A stretch of 64,000 nucleotides of DNA. Source: Hofstenia miamia (taxonomy: Eukaryota > Xenacoelomorpha > Acoela > Hofsteniidae). The DNA is taken from NCBI GenBank assembly GCA_900660155.1, contig CABFPE010000146.1:901006-965005 (forward strand), written 5' to 3'. A program made the position numbers and the translations under genes. Under the pieces are notes generated by a model. That model ran no database searches. It worked only from the letters and a program-made list of their open reading frames with translations, and was not told where the DNA came from. Positions 10,350 through 22,269 of this stretch are shown one piece after another. The stretch's first letter is position 1, and each line of letters starts with the position of its first letter.

Positions 10350-12780
10350 CCTAATACAATTTAAAAGCTAAGAATCTATTGATAAATGCATAATCTTACA
10401 CAGAAAGTCTTTGTGATTGCCACGACAATATTAATGCATAAGGATGAAATACTCTCTCAAATTTAAAACAGCTAAATCAAGGTAGGAGTATGAAAATAAG
10501 TTTCATTTTTTTAGAAATGACAAGTTGAGATTATTTTTTTCCCCAAAACAATTTTTTACCAATGGTCACATATAATTAATAAAAGCCCATTCAACTTGCA
10601 AGATTGAAATGCAGAACAAACAAGGAACAAGAGATTCTGTTAATTCAAATCTGGTTTCAAATCATGCTTGATGATGGTGTGTTTCAAACTAGAAATGTAT
10701 GGGATGGAATCTAAATGAGCCTTCTAAGATATTGTAGCATCCATTGTGACTTTCAAAAACACTCCCATATACTCATATTGACATAGAATGTATACTGTTG
10801 GGTCAATTAAAATGATATACGTACTAAATTAATTGCATGCAAATGACAATTGAATATATTTACAGAAATTTCTCAACAAAACGGTTTCTTGACATGAAAA
10901 ATTGTCTCTTTTTTCCGTAAGTTACATGTCAAAAATATTTGCAGTATTTTTTTAGAAGACTGCAACCCCAAATAAATGAATTCCATAAACCAACGGTGGA
11001 AGTTGCTCATTTTTTTGGTCCGGGCCGCAACCGACAATTATTTTTGCATTAGCCCGCACTCGACTCCTATATTTTCAGATTAATAATCTCTATGTTATCC
11101 AAAAATGAAACAAAAACTTGAAAAAGAGAAAATGAATGGAAAAATAGCAAAATCAACGCTATTTAAAAGTCGGAATAACTTGTTGAATATAAGTTGAAAA
11201 ACAAGCTGAAAATATGCAAGGAAATAATTTCGAATACACATTAGGCAAAAATTTTTAACCCGCATGAATGTTTGCCATAGTTACAATATTCCTAATCTAA
11301 AATCTTTCGAGAATTAGAAAAAAAAATAATTTTAATGCTAAAAATTAATATCTTTAATATTTTCAAATAATTTTTTTAAGCGTGGTGTTCAACCTTAACC
11401 AGTCTGACATCTACTTAAGAGGATAAACCGTTTTTTCACATTTACAAAAAACTTTCTACAAGTTTATTACCAAATTTGAAAATCGTTGGGCTTGGACAAC
11501 TTTATTGGGGAACATGCTTTAATTCAATGTTGGAAATTTCTATTAAGGCGTATTGCTGTGGCTAAAGTAGTTGAAAAGATAAACTATTTTTCCTTAAAAA
11601 CTTCTAATTGTTGAAAAGATTAAAATTTCCTCCATTCCGAACTTTCATGTAATTTAGGGTTTTTAGCCAATGGGAACAAGAATTTTGACTGCTTCTTGAT
11701 GTCTGCAAAGATCTCCCAAATCCATTGCGATGTGCGTAAAGTCAGTGATTGCGGGGCCGAAACCAAAGAAGAGACTCTCTTTTATCACATGGTGCCTTCA
11801 GAGCATAGCGCCATAAGGGTTTAAATTTTTTTCTAGGATCATGAACAATTTTCGAAAATCCTCAGGATGATTAAGAAAAATATTTTTTATGATTACTGCA
11901 TAATTCAGATAGAATTCTGGCAAACTGTGACTATCTGTTTCCCATATAACTAGTTAAAACACTTTAATTAAAATTCAAGCCTTAGTTGTAATCGTTGGAC
12001 TAATTTTAATGTCGAGAATTTGTAGTTGTAGAAAATTTTGTTTATTTTCCTGTATATTCACTAGTAGAACAGTAAAACTGTCTGTTTGCATGCTGGCAAT
12101 AACTAACATAATTAATTATACTGACATTGTTTCTAAACTTTACAGAAATCGCAGGCGTTATTGCACGAGATAATAAATTCTTAAGATTGTGTTGCCATCT
12201 ATCGACTTAAATAATTATTCAATGGAAAATTGCAAAAAATAATGTAGTATATACAACAGTAATGACAAGTGTTTATCAATATTAAAAAAATATGACTTCT
12301 TCCTATACTTATTGCATGTAGAATTTATTTGAAGTAATATTCTGTATTTTAACCAATACTTTAAGGTAGGAGGATATTGGTGCTATCTATCTGCGATGTT
12401 CATGTTCATTTCTTCTGACATGATATAGATATGATAGATCATTAAATTTTGTGGCTTCTATGCAAATGGACATTCGAGTTTGGACTTGTACAAGAAACCG
12501 TCTTTATAAAAAATCGCGTAGCAAAAGTGCATGCAAACACATAATTAAATATAAAAAATTTTTCTGGAATTAGGTCGTCATTATTGAAAAATAGTAAAAA
12601 GTTCATTTTATTATATTGAATTTAAACCTTATGTTTATTGAATACATCTCGAAAAACAATTGAATAAATAGGGTTTGGCTTGGAGAATGAAATAAAATTA
12701 ATTTGATTATTAGCTTGCAATTGCCACTTATAAAGTGGTAAATATATTTTTGCAATATGACCTTAAATGAATGTATATGG

Positions 12781-12821
<41 letters not shown>

Positions 12822-13700
12822 CAATTTGAAAACCTTCTCCTGCTCGATTAATAATTCAACGAAGTATCTGAATTCTCTAGTCTCCCAATATCGGCTATTA
12901 TCACAATTATTTTGAACCGTGGTACCACTGTGGTATTAATGAATGTAAATTTTGAAAAATATTATCTTGTGTTAAATAGTTGTTTATTGAGAAATAATTA
13001 AAATGGAAACCACCACAAACTTTATTCATTCTTTTGATGACATTCATGTGTTTTTAAAATGTGATCAATTACATTAGAAAAGATGCTATAAATTTGCAAT
13101 TGATATACGATATAAATGTGAACCAATATAGTTGAAGAAATTGTGAAGCCGAAAGTAGTTATAACTCTAAAGAAGAAAAACAAGAGTGTGAATTTGCTAA
13201 AAACCAACCTTTCAGCAGAAATAAATTCAATAAGCCAATTTGATCATTTACAAGAAGCAAGTTTTGCAAGAATTTCATTCCATATAATTTGAGTTGCAAT
13301 TAACGAACATTAATTGTGTGATATTAATTTTTGGAAGAACAAATAGACCAAGAATGGTGCTGCAAAACAAAAGGAAACATAAATTGCTTCCATTAAGAGA
13401 AAGTTTTTACATCCATAGTTAATGCAACTGTTGAGATCTACCTAGTCATCATACATTTATGATTTCTAAGAATGCATTCATTAATAGTAAGGGAAAATAT
13501 TTATATACATATAGTTTTGAACCAACAGTACGATGAAACAAAGACATATCTCAAATTGTCAAATATAATCAATAATTCCGTCAACAATCGATTTTGTACT
13601 CAAGGTACAAGATAAATGCGATTGAGTGGTTATTAAATTCAATTGAAGTGATCAATATCAAAAGGGGAAATAAGTCACATATACGTATTATTAAATAAAA
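10350..13700. other. Gene-poor A/T-rich region
   Basis: No supported gene. Near 11010-11070 are CCGGGCCGCAACC and AGCCCGCACTCGAC, reminiscent of the interior of the hAT element at 30214 and perhaps a worn relative. A (TA)n tract lies at 12786-12818. Confidence 0.5.
12786..12818. repeat. (TA)n microsatellite
   Basis: About 16 TA dinucleotides without interruption. Similar tracts are at 6648-6677, 17427-17452, 17746-17764, 29794-29819, 38724-38742, 44418-44440, 50190-50212 and 51774-51804. Confidence 0.95.
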
Positions 13701-13714
13701 TCAAAATTGCTTAA

Positions 13715-13933
13715 CAGGTTCACTGCCGGCCACATGATGATGTGTTGATAGCTAATGCCCTAACATAGAAGTAGATTCTTCCCAAAAAGCGACTTACATT
13801 TTATAACAAATATCAATTAAAAGTGATAAAAGAAAAGATAAATATGTGTATCACACTGTTTTTCTAAGCATTGTGTAGGCCTTCATCAAATATTTTTATA
13901 CCACGAGCTGGCGCGAGATCGGCAGCGAACGTG
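13715..13933. mobile_element. piggyBac-type MITE
   Basis: Bounded by TTAA on both sides (13711-13714 and 13934-13937). The left end reads CAGGTTCACTGCCGGC; the right end, reverse-complemented, CACGTTCGCTGCCGATC. TTAA target sites and such ends are typical of piggyBac elements. At 219 bp it has no coding capacity. Confidence 0.8.
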
Positions 13934-13939
13934 TTAATA

Positions 13940-16500
13940 ACGTTGTCATGATAAAATGAGGTCAAGTCCATATTTTGATATAAAAAGGAAAACCATGTCT
14001 TATAGGCATGTCTTTATATTTTTAACGGTAATAATATACAAACTCCTTAGATACGAAAATAAAGTTGATTATATATGCATAAAATAACAATACAGTACAA
14101 ATATCAGCACTTTCATAACTGTATATCAACTACGAAACCTGATAACCGACTGTGTGTACATGTACATTGTAATATTAGAGGGAGAAGGCTTAAAAAGTAG
14201 AGATATTGGTCATTACAATAGCTTCTAAGAAAAAAAACATTCCATCATGTTGGCGGTTTTGGCAACTACTCAATTCTAGGTGTTCCATGACTGTGGACTT
14301 GATACTTGAATACCTAGATTGCAATAATATTTTTAGCATATTCAGTGTTAAAGGGAGGTTAATTTTTGCAACAGTCTGTTAAAAGAATTAGTTATCTACC
14401 ATATGCAAGGCCCTCTTTAATAAAAAAGGCCTTGATCATATATAATAAAATTTAAAAAATTTCTGAATGAGCCACCTTTTAGCCCTGAGCCCTTCAATTA
14501 ATTCAATATCTTTAGGTTATCATATGGTTAAAACGATCTCTGAATTGTACGAAATATTTCCTAATAAATTCATTAAGAATACCAATATCTCCACCCCCAT
14601 TATCATCCGAACTAATGGTGCAAACAGCATAATATTGGGTGTGTAACTAGACCATGGTGTGAGATTTTCATTTCCGGAATCACGTTCCTATTACTGTTAT
14701 GAGGTCGACGTTTTTAACTGACGTCAAAAATAAGAAATTTTTACTTGAAAATGTTATTATTGACCCAGGAGTGTCTCCATCGGCCGAAATTACTTGAAAT
14801 CATCAAAATTTTAACCATTTCCAAGAAATTGGCAGCCATTTCTAGTAGCTAGATGTTCGCATTTTTTTAGGAAAACCTGGATTTTAAACATGTATCATGT
14901 ATTCACAATTATGGGTGTCTTGAAATTGATAAAAGTATGCATGAAGTTCCAAAATGTGGATATAACATTGTTGGTACACATATAGACAGATAACTGACAA
15001 AAACAACTATAAAATACTGATGTTTGTATTTTTTATGAATTCAACAAAATTTTGAAGGAAAAAATATACAAAATGTAGGTGACAGTCAGTATTTCAAATA
15101 CACAAACAGAAATACATTTGTTTGATATAAGATTTCATATTTTCAACAAATTTTGAATGCGTGTGACACAATGTTGAAAAAAATGCAATTTACTTCTGGC
15201 AGTTCTGACAAAGTTCTCATATTTGTGGAACTACACATCGTCACCTCCTAAAATTTGGCATAGTTAAATATTAAAAGATAGAAATTTCAAATAAAATATT
15301 AATTTTTAAGAAAAAATACTAAATTTTTATCAGAGGCCAGGAGAATGGGCCTTACCCGTTAATATTTATGGACTCTGTCAGATTCTATTAACCTAAATCT
15401 AAAATTGTTACAGAATTTATCATTACATAGTTTTGTTGAAATTTGGACTCATTAAGGTGTTTAAATACTAAAAAATAAATAAATCAGTAATTTCAATTCA
15501 TTTAAATCTGTACCAACATGTTTTTTTGGTTGTTGGTGTCTCTCTATGCGACAAGAAAATATGAAGTTTATAGCTATGCAATACAAAAAAGGGTCGAAAG
15601 CTTTTTTGCAGTCACACTTGTAGATCTTCCAAAAGAATTTAGCTGATGTAAGCTCATAAAAGTTTTTGATTAGTGGCATAAAAGAAACTAAAGACTTGCG
15701 ATGCTGACAGACTATTACCGGACGCTGCGTAGAAAGGAAGAAGAAGAAACATTTTTCATCAAATATTAATTTATTTATAATATTTTCTAGATCTTTGAAT
15801 GGATAACTATACTAAATAATATTTATTTTTGCAAAAACCACTTATTTTTCTGATAAGCAGCATTGAGAAATGAATATCATTTAGCAGTTAAACCGCGATA
15901 CACGGCAGACAGAAATTAAGTTCATGTTTGGAATCAGTGGGGTCGAATTGTCAAAACCCCATAAAATCTTTTTCGAAATATCTGTTCATCTTTTTTGTAT
16001 GATATTGTTTTTCAACAGAGAGCATAGTCGTCATATTTTTGCAGAACTGATTATTATTGCTAGTGTTGAAAAATGTAAACAAAGTAAGTAGGGCGATTAT
16101 ATTCGATAACTAAGCAATTAATTATAGTAAGTCCCAGCATTTCCACTCGCTAAGACCGATAGTTAATTGATTTCAAAAAAATCCCAATTTTTTAGAACTG
16201 ATGACGTCATCAAACATAATTATGGATTTACATTTCTGAAAAATCCAAATATATTTTCCTGATATGTGTGCGAATATTCGTTATAATATGATAACTCAAA
16301 CCAGAATTTGACAGGAGGAGGTCTTCAGTAGTGCAAAGAATCCGAGTTCGAATAGGGTTTACAAAATCATAAAATAATATGCATTAATAATATGAATATG
16401 AACATGAAATTTTAACACCTGAAATATTAACTAGTTTTGAATTGCCAACCCAATTTGAGCCTGAGTTTTCATTATTTTCCTGACCTTATTCTGAACCTGC
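13940..16500. other. Gene-poor region
   Basis: No supported gene. TGACGTCA palindromes at 14719-14726 and 16202-16209 are the only notable motifs. Confidence 0.5.
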
Positions 16501-16597
16501 TCAGTGATGTTTTTTAAGAAATATGAAAGCTTATATGAAAACATGCTCAATTGCCTGAATATTCAAATTGCTACAGAATGGGATTTTATGGTTTCAN

Positions 16598-17330
16598 ATG
16601 AGGTTAATAGTTGTTCCTCTTTAATGATTTCCTGTTGTGATTTTGTCACCATCTTGCATATCTCTACTGGTGTCATTATCCCACCTTTCTTTAGCATTTC
16701 AGCTCTTTTAATTATTTTTGTAAATGTGCATCATGGGCTATCTCTGGCATACTGTTTCATGTTTTTTGATCACTTGTTGCATGTTCTTCTGTTTTACTAT
16801 TTGTATTATGTCCTTCGTGTTGACTAATTTGCATTTGATTATCTTCCTTGTAGTTATCCATGGTTTGTTCTGGAGTTGTTTTAGACTTGTTTCTGATGTT
16901 GCACCCCACATATACTTTCACATAGGCTCTTAGAATATCTGTAACTCACTTGGGCATATCCCTGTTATGTTGGCCAGTTCTACTATCGTCATTCTTCCTG
17001 TTGGGTGATGCTTCATTATCAGCCTACTTATTAGTTTTTCTATCATCTGCATCAGTTTCTCATTTTTGTTCAGGGATTCAGTCTTTTCAACGTGTTCTTT
17101 CAGTATCCAATTTTTTGTCTGCATATTCATTGGTGATATTGAGATCTCGAACTTTTTTGCTTTTGTGAGTTTTATTCTTTGGTTCCTTGTTATGGGTAAC
17201 CTGAGATCTTTTTCTTCTGTGAGCCATATAGCTAGCAGCCATGCGGATGTTCTGTATCTAATTTCTGGCACGTTCTTCTCTTCTAATATCAGTTTGCGAA
17301 AATCCGTCTTTGTGTTTAATTTGTATGCTC
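16598..17330 (-). CDS. Coding-like island between two Ns, unknown protein (partial)
   Basis: The segment lies between single Ns at 16597 and 17331 and is less A/T-rich than its flanks. On the minus strand a frame stays open from 17330 to 16930 (134 codons, entering from the N), charged and helix-rich, containing KLTKAKKFEISISP and PTGRMTIVELANITG. A good donor-like AA|GTGAGT lies just before its stop. A later minus-strand frame (about 16600-16720) has KKGGIMTPVEICKMVTKSQQ, similar in pattern to RMTIVELANITG, suggesting a repeated helix-turn-helix-like unit. I do not recognise the family. It could be part of an intron-bearing gene or a decayed mobile element, and the Ns leave its placement uncertain. 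Confidence 0.3.
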
Positions 17331-18089
17331 NATTATTTAATTGGTAAAATTATTTTCACAGTACAATATGGATATAATAATATAATTATTGTCTGGCTAT
17401 GATGCATTCTACTATCCATAATTATGTATATATATATATATATATATATATAATAAATAAATGTATTTCAAAAGCGCAAATATACACATACGCAAGATTT
17501 ATATATATTAACCCTGCTGAGTTTCGACTGAGCCAACAAAATTGTAGTAAATTAACTACCAGCATAATGAAATTCACGCTCAAACAAAAGCTGTTTTAAC
17601 TTTCTTTTAAACAGGAATGATTCGCCTCAAATTTTAAAATGGATAGCAAGGAATTTCAAAGTTTAGGACAAAAAATACAAAAAAAAGCATCTCTTGCAGT
17701 TGAATTGGATTTTGGGGAAACTAATATCAGACAAACGTAAATATGTATATATATATATATATATGTACACATATGTATTGTAAAACATTGTTTAATATAA
17801 ATTTCATACATTGTATTGATGTTTACTCGATTTAGATGACTATTGCTCTAAATTCACTAGTTTAGTCTGAATTTCGGTATGAAATAAAGATTAAGCAAAA
17901 TCTAGAATGTGTAGTGTACATGTACTGTCCCATTAGAAACCGTCTCTAGTTTACAGACAAATCAATAGCGCATTGTTTAATTGCTAAATCCTAGTGCTTT
18001 GTATAAATAATTAACATATACGTATATATAAAACACTGCGCTGTGTATATCGAATTCGTGTTAATAGGTTACATGGATGATATATTCAG

Positions 18090-18342
18090 ATGCACCTAGA
18101 TATGAACAGACACAAAATTGAAACAGCAGTGCGAGGCAATAAAGCGGTGCTGGCTCTAACCGGCCCACTTGACCTGCTTCCAATAAAGCTGTGCGCCCAT
18201 AAAAATGCGTTTGATGAGCCACACTTTGAACGCACGACAGCAATCGGCAATAAATCTATCGCATTTGGCTGGCGCAAACCGGGTAGTTACACTTCGTTTA
18301 ACCGCGGCTCCATATTTTTACTGGTGAGATTTGACATAATTT
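18090..18342 (+). promoter_or_regulatory. GC-richer island: conserved element or unrecognised exon
   Basis: About 50% G+C inside a desert near 30%. Two readings compete. Regulatory: four Hox/Cdx-like sites, CAATAAA at 18137, 18181 and 18248 and CCATAAA at 18197, plus CTTTGAA near 18225. Coding: the plus strand is open after an acceptor-like ATTCAG (ending 18089) to a donor-like CTG|GTGAGA, with segments such as LALTGPLDLLPIKLCAHK and SIAFGWRKPGSY. Minus-strand frames are open too, so an open frame alone is weak evidence. No family recognised. Confidence 0.3.
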
Positions 18343-18379
18343 ATTACTATAACAATCAAGACGTTTTATAAACTAGCCT

Positions 18380-21300
18380 AATATCGAGTATTCCTTTCTG
18401 CATTACTATCAATAACTGGTTTTTGAAATCTAAATTGCGAATAGGTAAACAATTCGATGAAATTTCTCTCAATAGTTAAGCATAGCGTCTTTATGCACAC
18501 AAGAATCACATTCGTACAAGCAAGTTAAGGCAGTTGTCGATATTTTCGGCATGAAACTTATTTTCTTGATATATTTCGAATGAGAAATGACATTGCAATG
18601 AACCTTAGTGATTTTCTATGTACACAAGAAGACAATAATCGTCAACAATCATTACCTCATCATCTAAATTTTGAAACTAAATCAATTAAAATTATTTTTT
18701 CCATAAACCAAGCATTTTGATCAACATAGCAATCGAAAGTAATATGTACATGTACATTTGAAAAGTAAATGAAAATTTGATTAAAAAAAAGTTTTCCGGT
18801 TACAAAGAAATGTTAACACTGCATTGATTATTTTTTAACAAATTGCCTAATTCATACTTCGAACAAAATTTGAATTTCAAAAAAATTGATCCCATCTATT
18901 TGACCTTCAAGTCAATGTACGTGAAGATAATTTATGAATTATTCTATTTGTTTTATCTATGTTTTCTTTATATGCACAGTTTATAGAAGAACATTCGGAA
19001 ATAGTAAGATTTGACTCTCCATAAAACTGAAATAAATAAACACAGACCTGACTTTGATTTAATTGTAGTTTCGACTTGATTCATTTAGTTGTTTGGACCC
19101 AACCCCATTTTATTTCGAAACATCAATTACCTTCAATTATTGAAACAACTTTAATGATGGGGCTATGCACTCGAGTGAGGGCCTGTTATTAAAATAAGAC
19201 GTACATGTGCAATGTGTGTTCAAATATTAAACGTTCCACCATGAAATCATAACATAATTGTACTTTAGCATCCATAGCTCATGAACTCGGATTTTTACAA
19301 CGTAACCCCGTTAATGTTGTGATAAAATTAAACTCTGTAATGGACTATTTTTCATAAACTTTGTGATAATTCAAAGATCTTATTTCTAAACCTATTGTAA
19401 ATCAAAAACAATTTAGTTAAAAAAATTATGTAGTTTGGGTATTCGCGCGCTTAAGGATTTATGTTCAAATTCACACAAAGATAGACCTGAAAAGAATATG
19501 CGATATGATCCGAATAATGTGAATTTGATATAACCACTGCATACGACGAATAGAAACAGGGTAAAAGATTTGCAGGAGACGACAAATATAAGATTGGCGT
19601 TCGACTGCTTGTAATCCCTAACGGTAGACAATGGAATTTCTTATCAATAAAATCTAACGTGGAAATGGAGGTAAACGTCGGTCATTAGAATTCAGAAACC
19701 ATTTCATTAAAATTATTAAATTGCACAACATTAAAAAAGTTGTAAAAAATCACAATACTTACACCCTGAGGAAATTTCAATGTTTAATTAATGCTAGGAA
19801 ATTGATAAACCGACTTTTGTAAACAGCTTGTTTCTGTAATATTTAAGAAATTAAATATTTTTTTGTGATGCGAAATCAATATTCATTAAAAAAAAATTAC
19901 AACGAAATATCATTATTTGTATTTAGACAAAATTTTAAGCGATGTTATTGTCATAAAATAGATGAATCTACGTAGAAATTTAAAATTTATTTGTTGCTAG
20001 GTGGCGCTTCTTTCTTGATTTACAATAAACGCTTGTTGATTGGTTGGCAATGTTTCATTGTACTTTGTTATTCTATTATTCTTAATCGTCAGCCTAGCCT
20101 TCTTCTAATTGTATTTGTATTACTTATATATGTTACCATCTGCTAAAAAAATATAAAATACATATGTAAATTAAGAAGAAATTTCTATAGGCAAGGCATT
20201 CAAATAAATTCGAATCTCATAAAATTGTAGAAAGCTTATAAACATTTTCGCAAGTCTTTCTAAGCAATATGCAAAGATATTCATCACTTAGTAATGCTTA
20301 AGAACAATAAATAGTGAAAAATTTTACTGATTTTCAAGTAAGATTTTTATTCCTTCCAAATTTAAAGTTAGGGCTGAGCGATAATTGATTGATTCCAACG
20401 TATCAATAAATTTCTGAATTTTTCTTTCAAAATATATCAAATTCTAAACTATGATAAAGCTGCAAAACTACAGGGGATTAACATTAGAGGCTGAAAAATA
20501 AGCCATTACATACATAATTTCGAATACTTTCTTCTGACCAATTCCTTAGTTAGAGTCGCATAGCAGAAGCATCATCACCATCCTTAGAAATTGACTTAGT
20601 CCAAAGACTCTTACAAAAAATTGAATAACATGTCAAATTTTGATTTTACAAAACATGTGAGTAAAGCACTTCAAATTTTGATTTTTTTCACTAATTGATT
20701 GAATGATAATGAATTCTTCTACTTCGAATTGATTGATTATTAGAAACCACAAATTGCATTCAAGGCAGTCTTATTGGAAAGTGAATCAAACTCCGATGTT
20801 GTTTTCGAAATTGTTTCAATTAGCTGGTATTGTGAAAATTACGCGTCCGTTTGGCCATTGTTACCGATCTGAAATAAATTTTACATTCTTTGATATATGA
20901 TACGAATGAATTATATATTTGATCATCGGTGATTATGAAAACCTAATGTTAAGGAAAAAAAGAATTCCTTTCTCTGATATAAGTACTCAATGTAGGTAGT
21001 TATCAAATTATAATTTTGATTTACACTTTTTTCAAATTTGAACAAATGCCGGGATTCCTCGTGTAGTTGCAAGTGCATTTAACATGAAATAATGTAATGG
21101 ATGAAGTTAAAAATATTTTTTCGTTACGGGGCGGGCTTGAGTATCAAGTTATCGGAGTTTTTTAAGAATATGTTTCATACTGTCATACATGGTTATTGCA
21201 ATAAGAAATCGCATTAACAAATTCAATATACTGAGGAAATACTGAAAATATATTCGAATATGGATACTAAGAAGGATTAATCACATAACCAAATATCTAA

Positions 21301-21790
21301 ATTTAAATTTTGTAAGCATATGTGTTTTGAATAACTTCATATATTCTAGCTCACAGACGGGTATGCAACGTGCATAGTTGAATATAAATACATCAATAAT
21401 ATTCAGTAAAATATTAAAAACATTAACAAATATGTGATTAGATATATTCTTAGTGTTTATTTTTTAATATTTTTTTTACAGATTATCGTTACTTCGCCCC
21501 GTTCTTGGTTAACCAACTTCATAAAAACTGAGATCTCCCACTTAGAAAACCCTGGGCCCCCCTGTTATTTAAATTTTTATGAGTGTGTGCATGCCTAAGA
21601 ATTATTAAATATGTATTTATGTTTTGCTAAATTTGCAAATGGAAAAATATAGCATAATCATTAAAATTAAAATTAGCGAATTAGCTATTGTGATATATAT
21701 GTATATTAATTTAAATCACTACATTATCTTAAGTAATTGTATATAAACATGTCCATTAATATTTGTACAAAATAAGTCATCAAAAATTCA
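18380..21790. other. Gene-poor A/T-rich region
   Basis: No supported gene. AGGGCTGAGCGATAATTGATT at 20371 resembles a hAT end without a visible partner; CCTGGGCCCCCCTG near 21549-21562 looks like another worn transposon end. Confidence 0.5.
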
Positions 21791-21802
21791 CTATTATCCA
21801 TG

Positions 21803-22136
21803 CAGACTTGTCAACGAGCAGATATTTTTAAGCTCGGTTAGGCTCATTTTACTTTTGAGTGTTTTGGGCACGACTCGGCTCATAGAACCCTTCAATGAGG
21901 CTCGTTTAAGTTCGAATTTTTTATTAAAAATATTGCGCTCTCAGAATTTTTAACATAGTTCTTCCTATTATTTAATAAACATTTTAAGATAAGATTTTAA
22001 ACAAGGTATATTGAATGAAGAAATCAGCAAAGTTTGCACAATCAAATTAACAAGCAGAACTATACACTTGCTTAAAAAGGGCTCGTTGTATATCCAATGC
22101 AGTGCGCAATCTCGGTTCGGCTCGTTGACAAGTATG
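21803..22136 (+). mobile_element. hAT-type MITE, 340-bp family, copy B
   Basis: Same ends as copy A, with one change at the right end (AAGTATG). The right flank (22137-22260) matches the right flank of copy D (45547-45690), with blocks such as ACGAACAAATATTTCTAATT, so the element lies in, or was duplicated with, a larger repeat. Confidence 0.85.
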
Positions 22137-22260
22137 CATCAGACCACTTGCTTTACTGATTTACATTCATTATCGTAAAAAACGAACAAATATTTCTAAT
22201 TAGTCTGAAAAGATTGATGACGTCAGCAAATTTTTCTAGCAGAAAATGAAGAATTGAACT
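22137..22260 (+). repeat. Flanking repeat shared with 45547-45690
   Basis: Downstream of MITE copy B; shared blocks with the flank of copy D include CTGATTT, AACGAACAAATATTTCTAAT and TCTAGCAGAA. It contains a TGACGTCA palindrome here that is not kept in the other copy. Confidence 0.6.
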
Positions 22261-22269
22261 TTATGAAAA

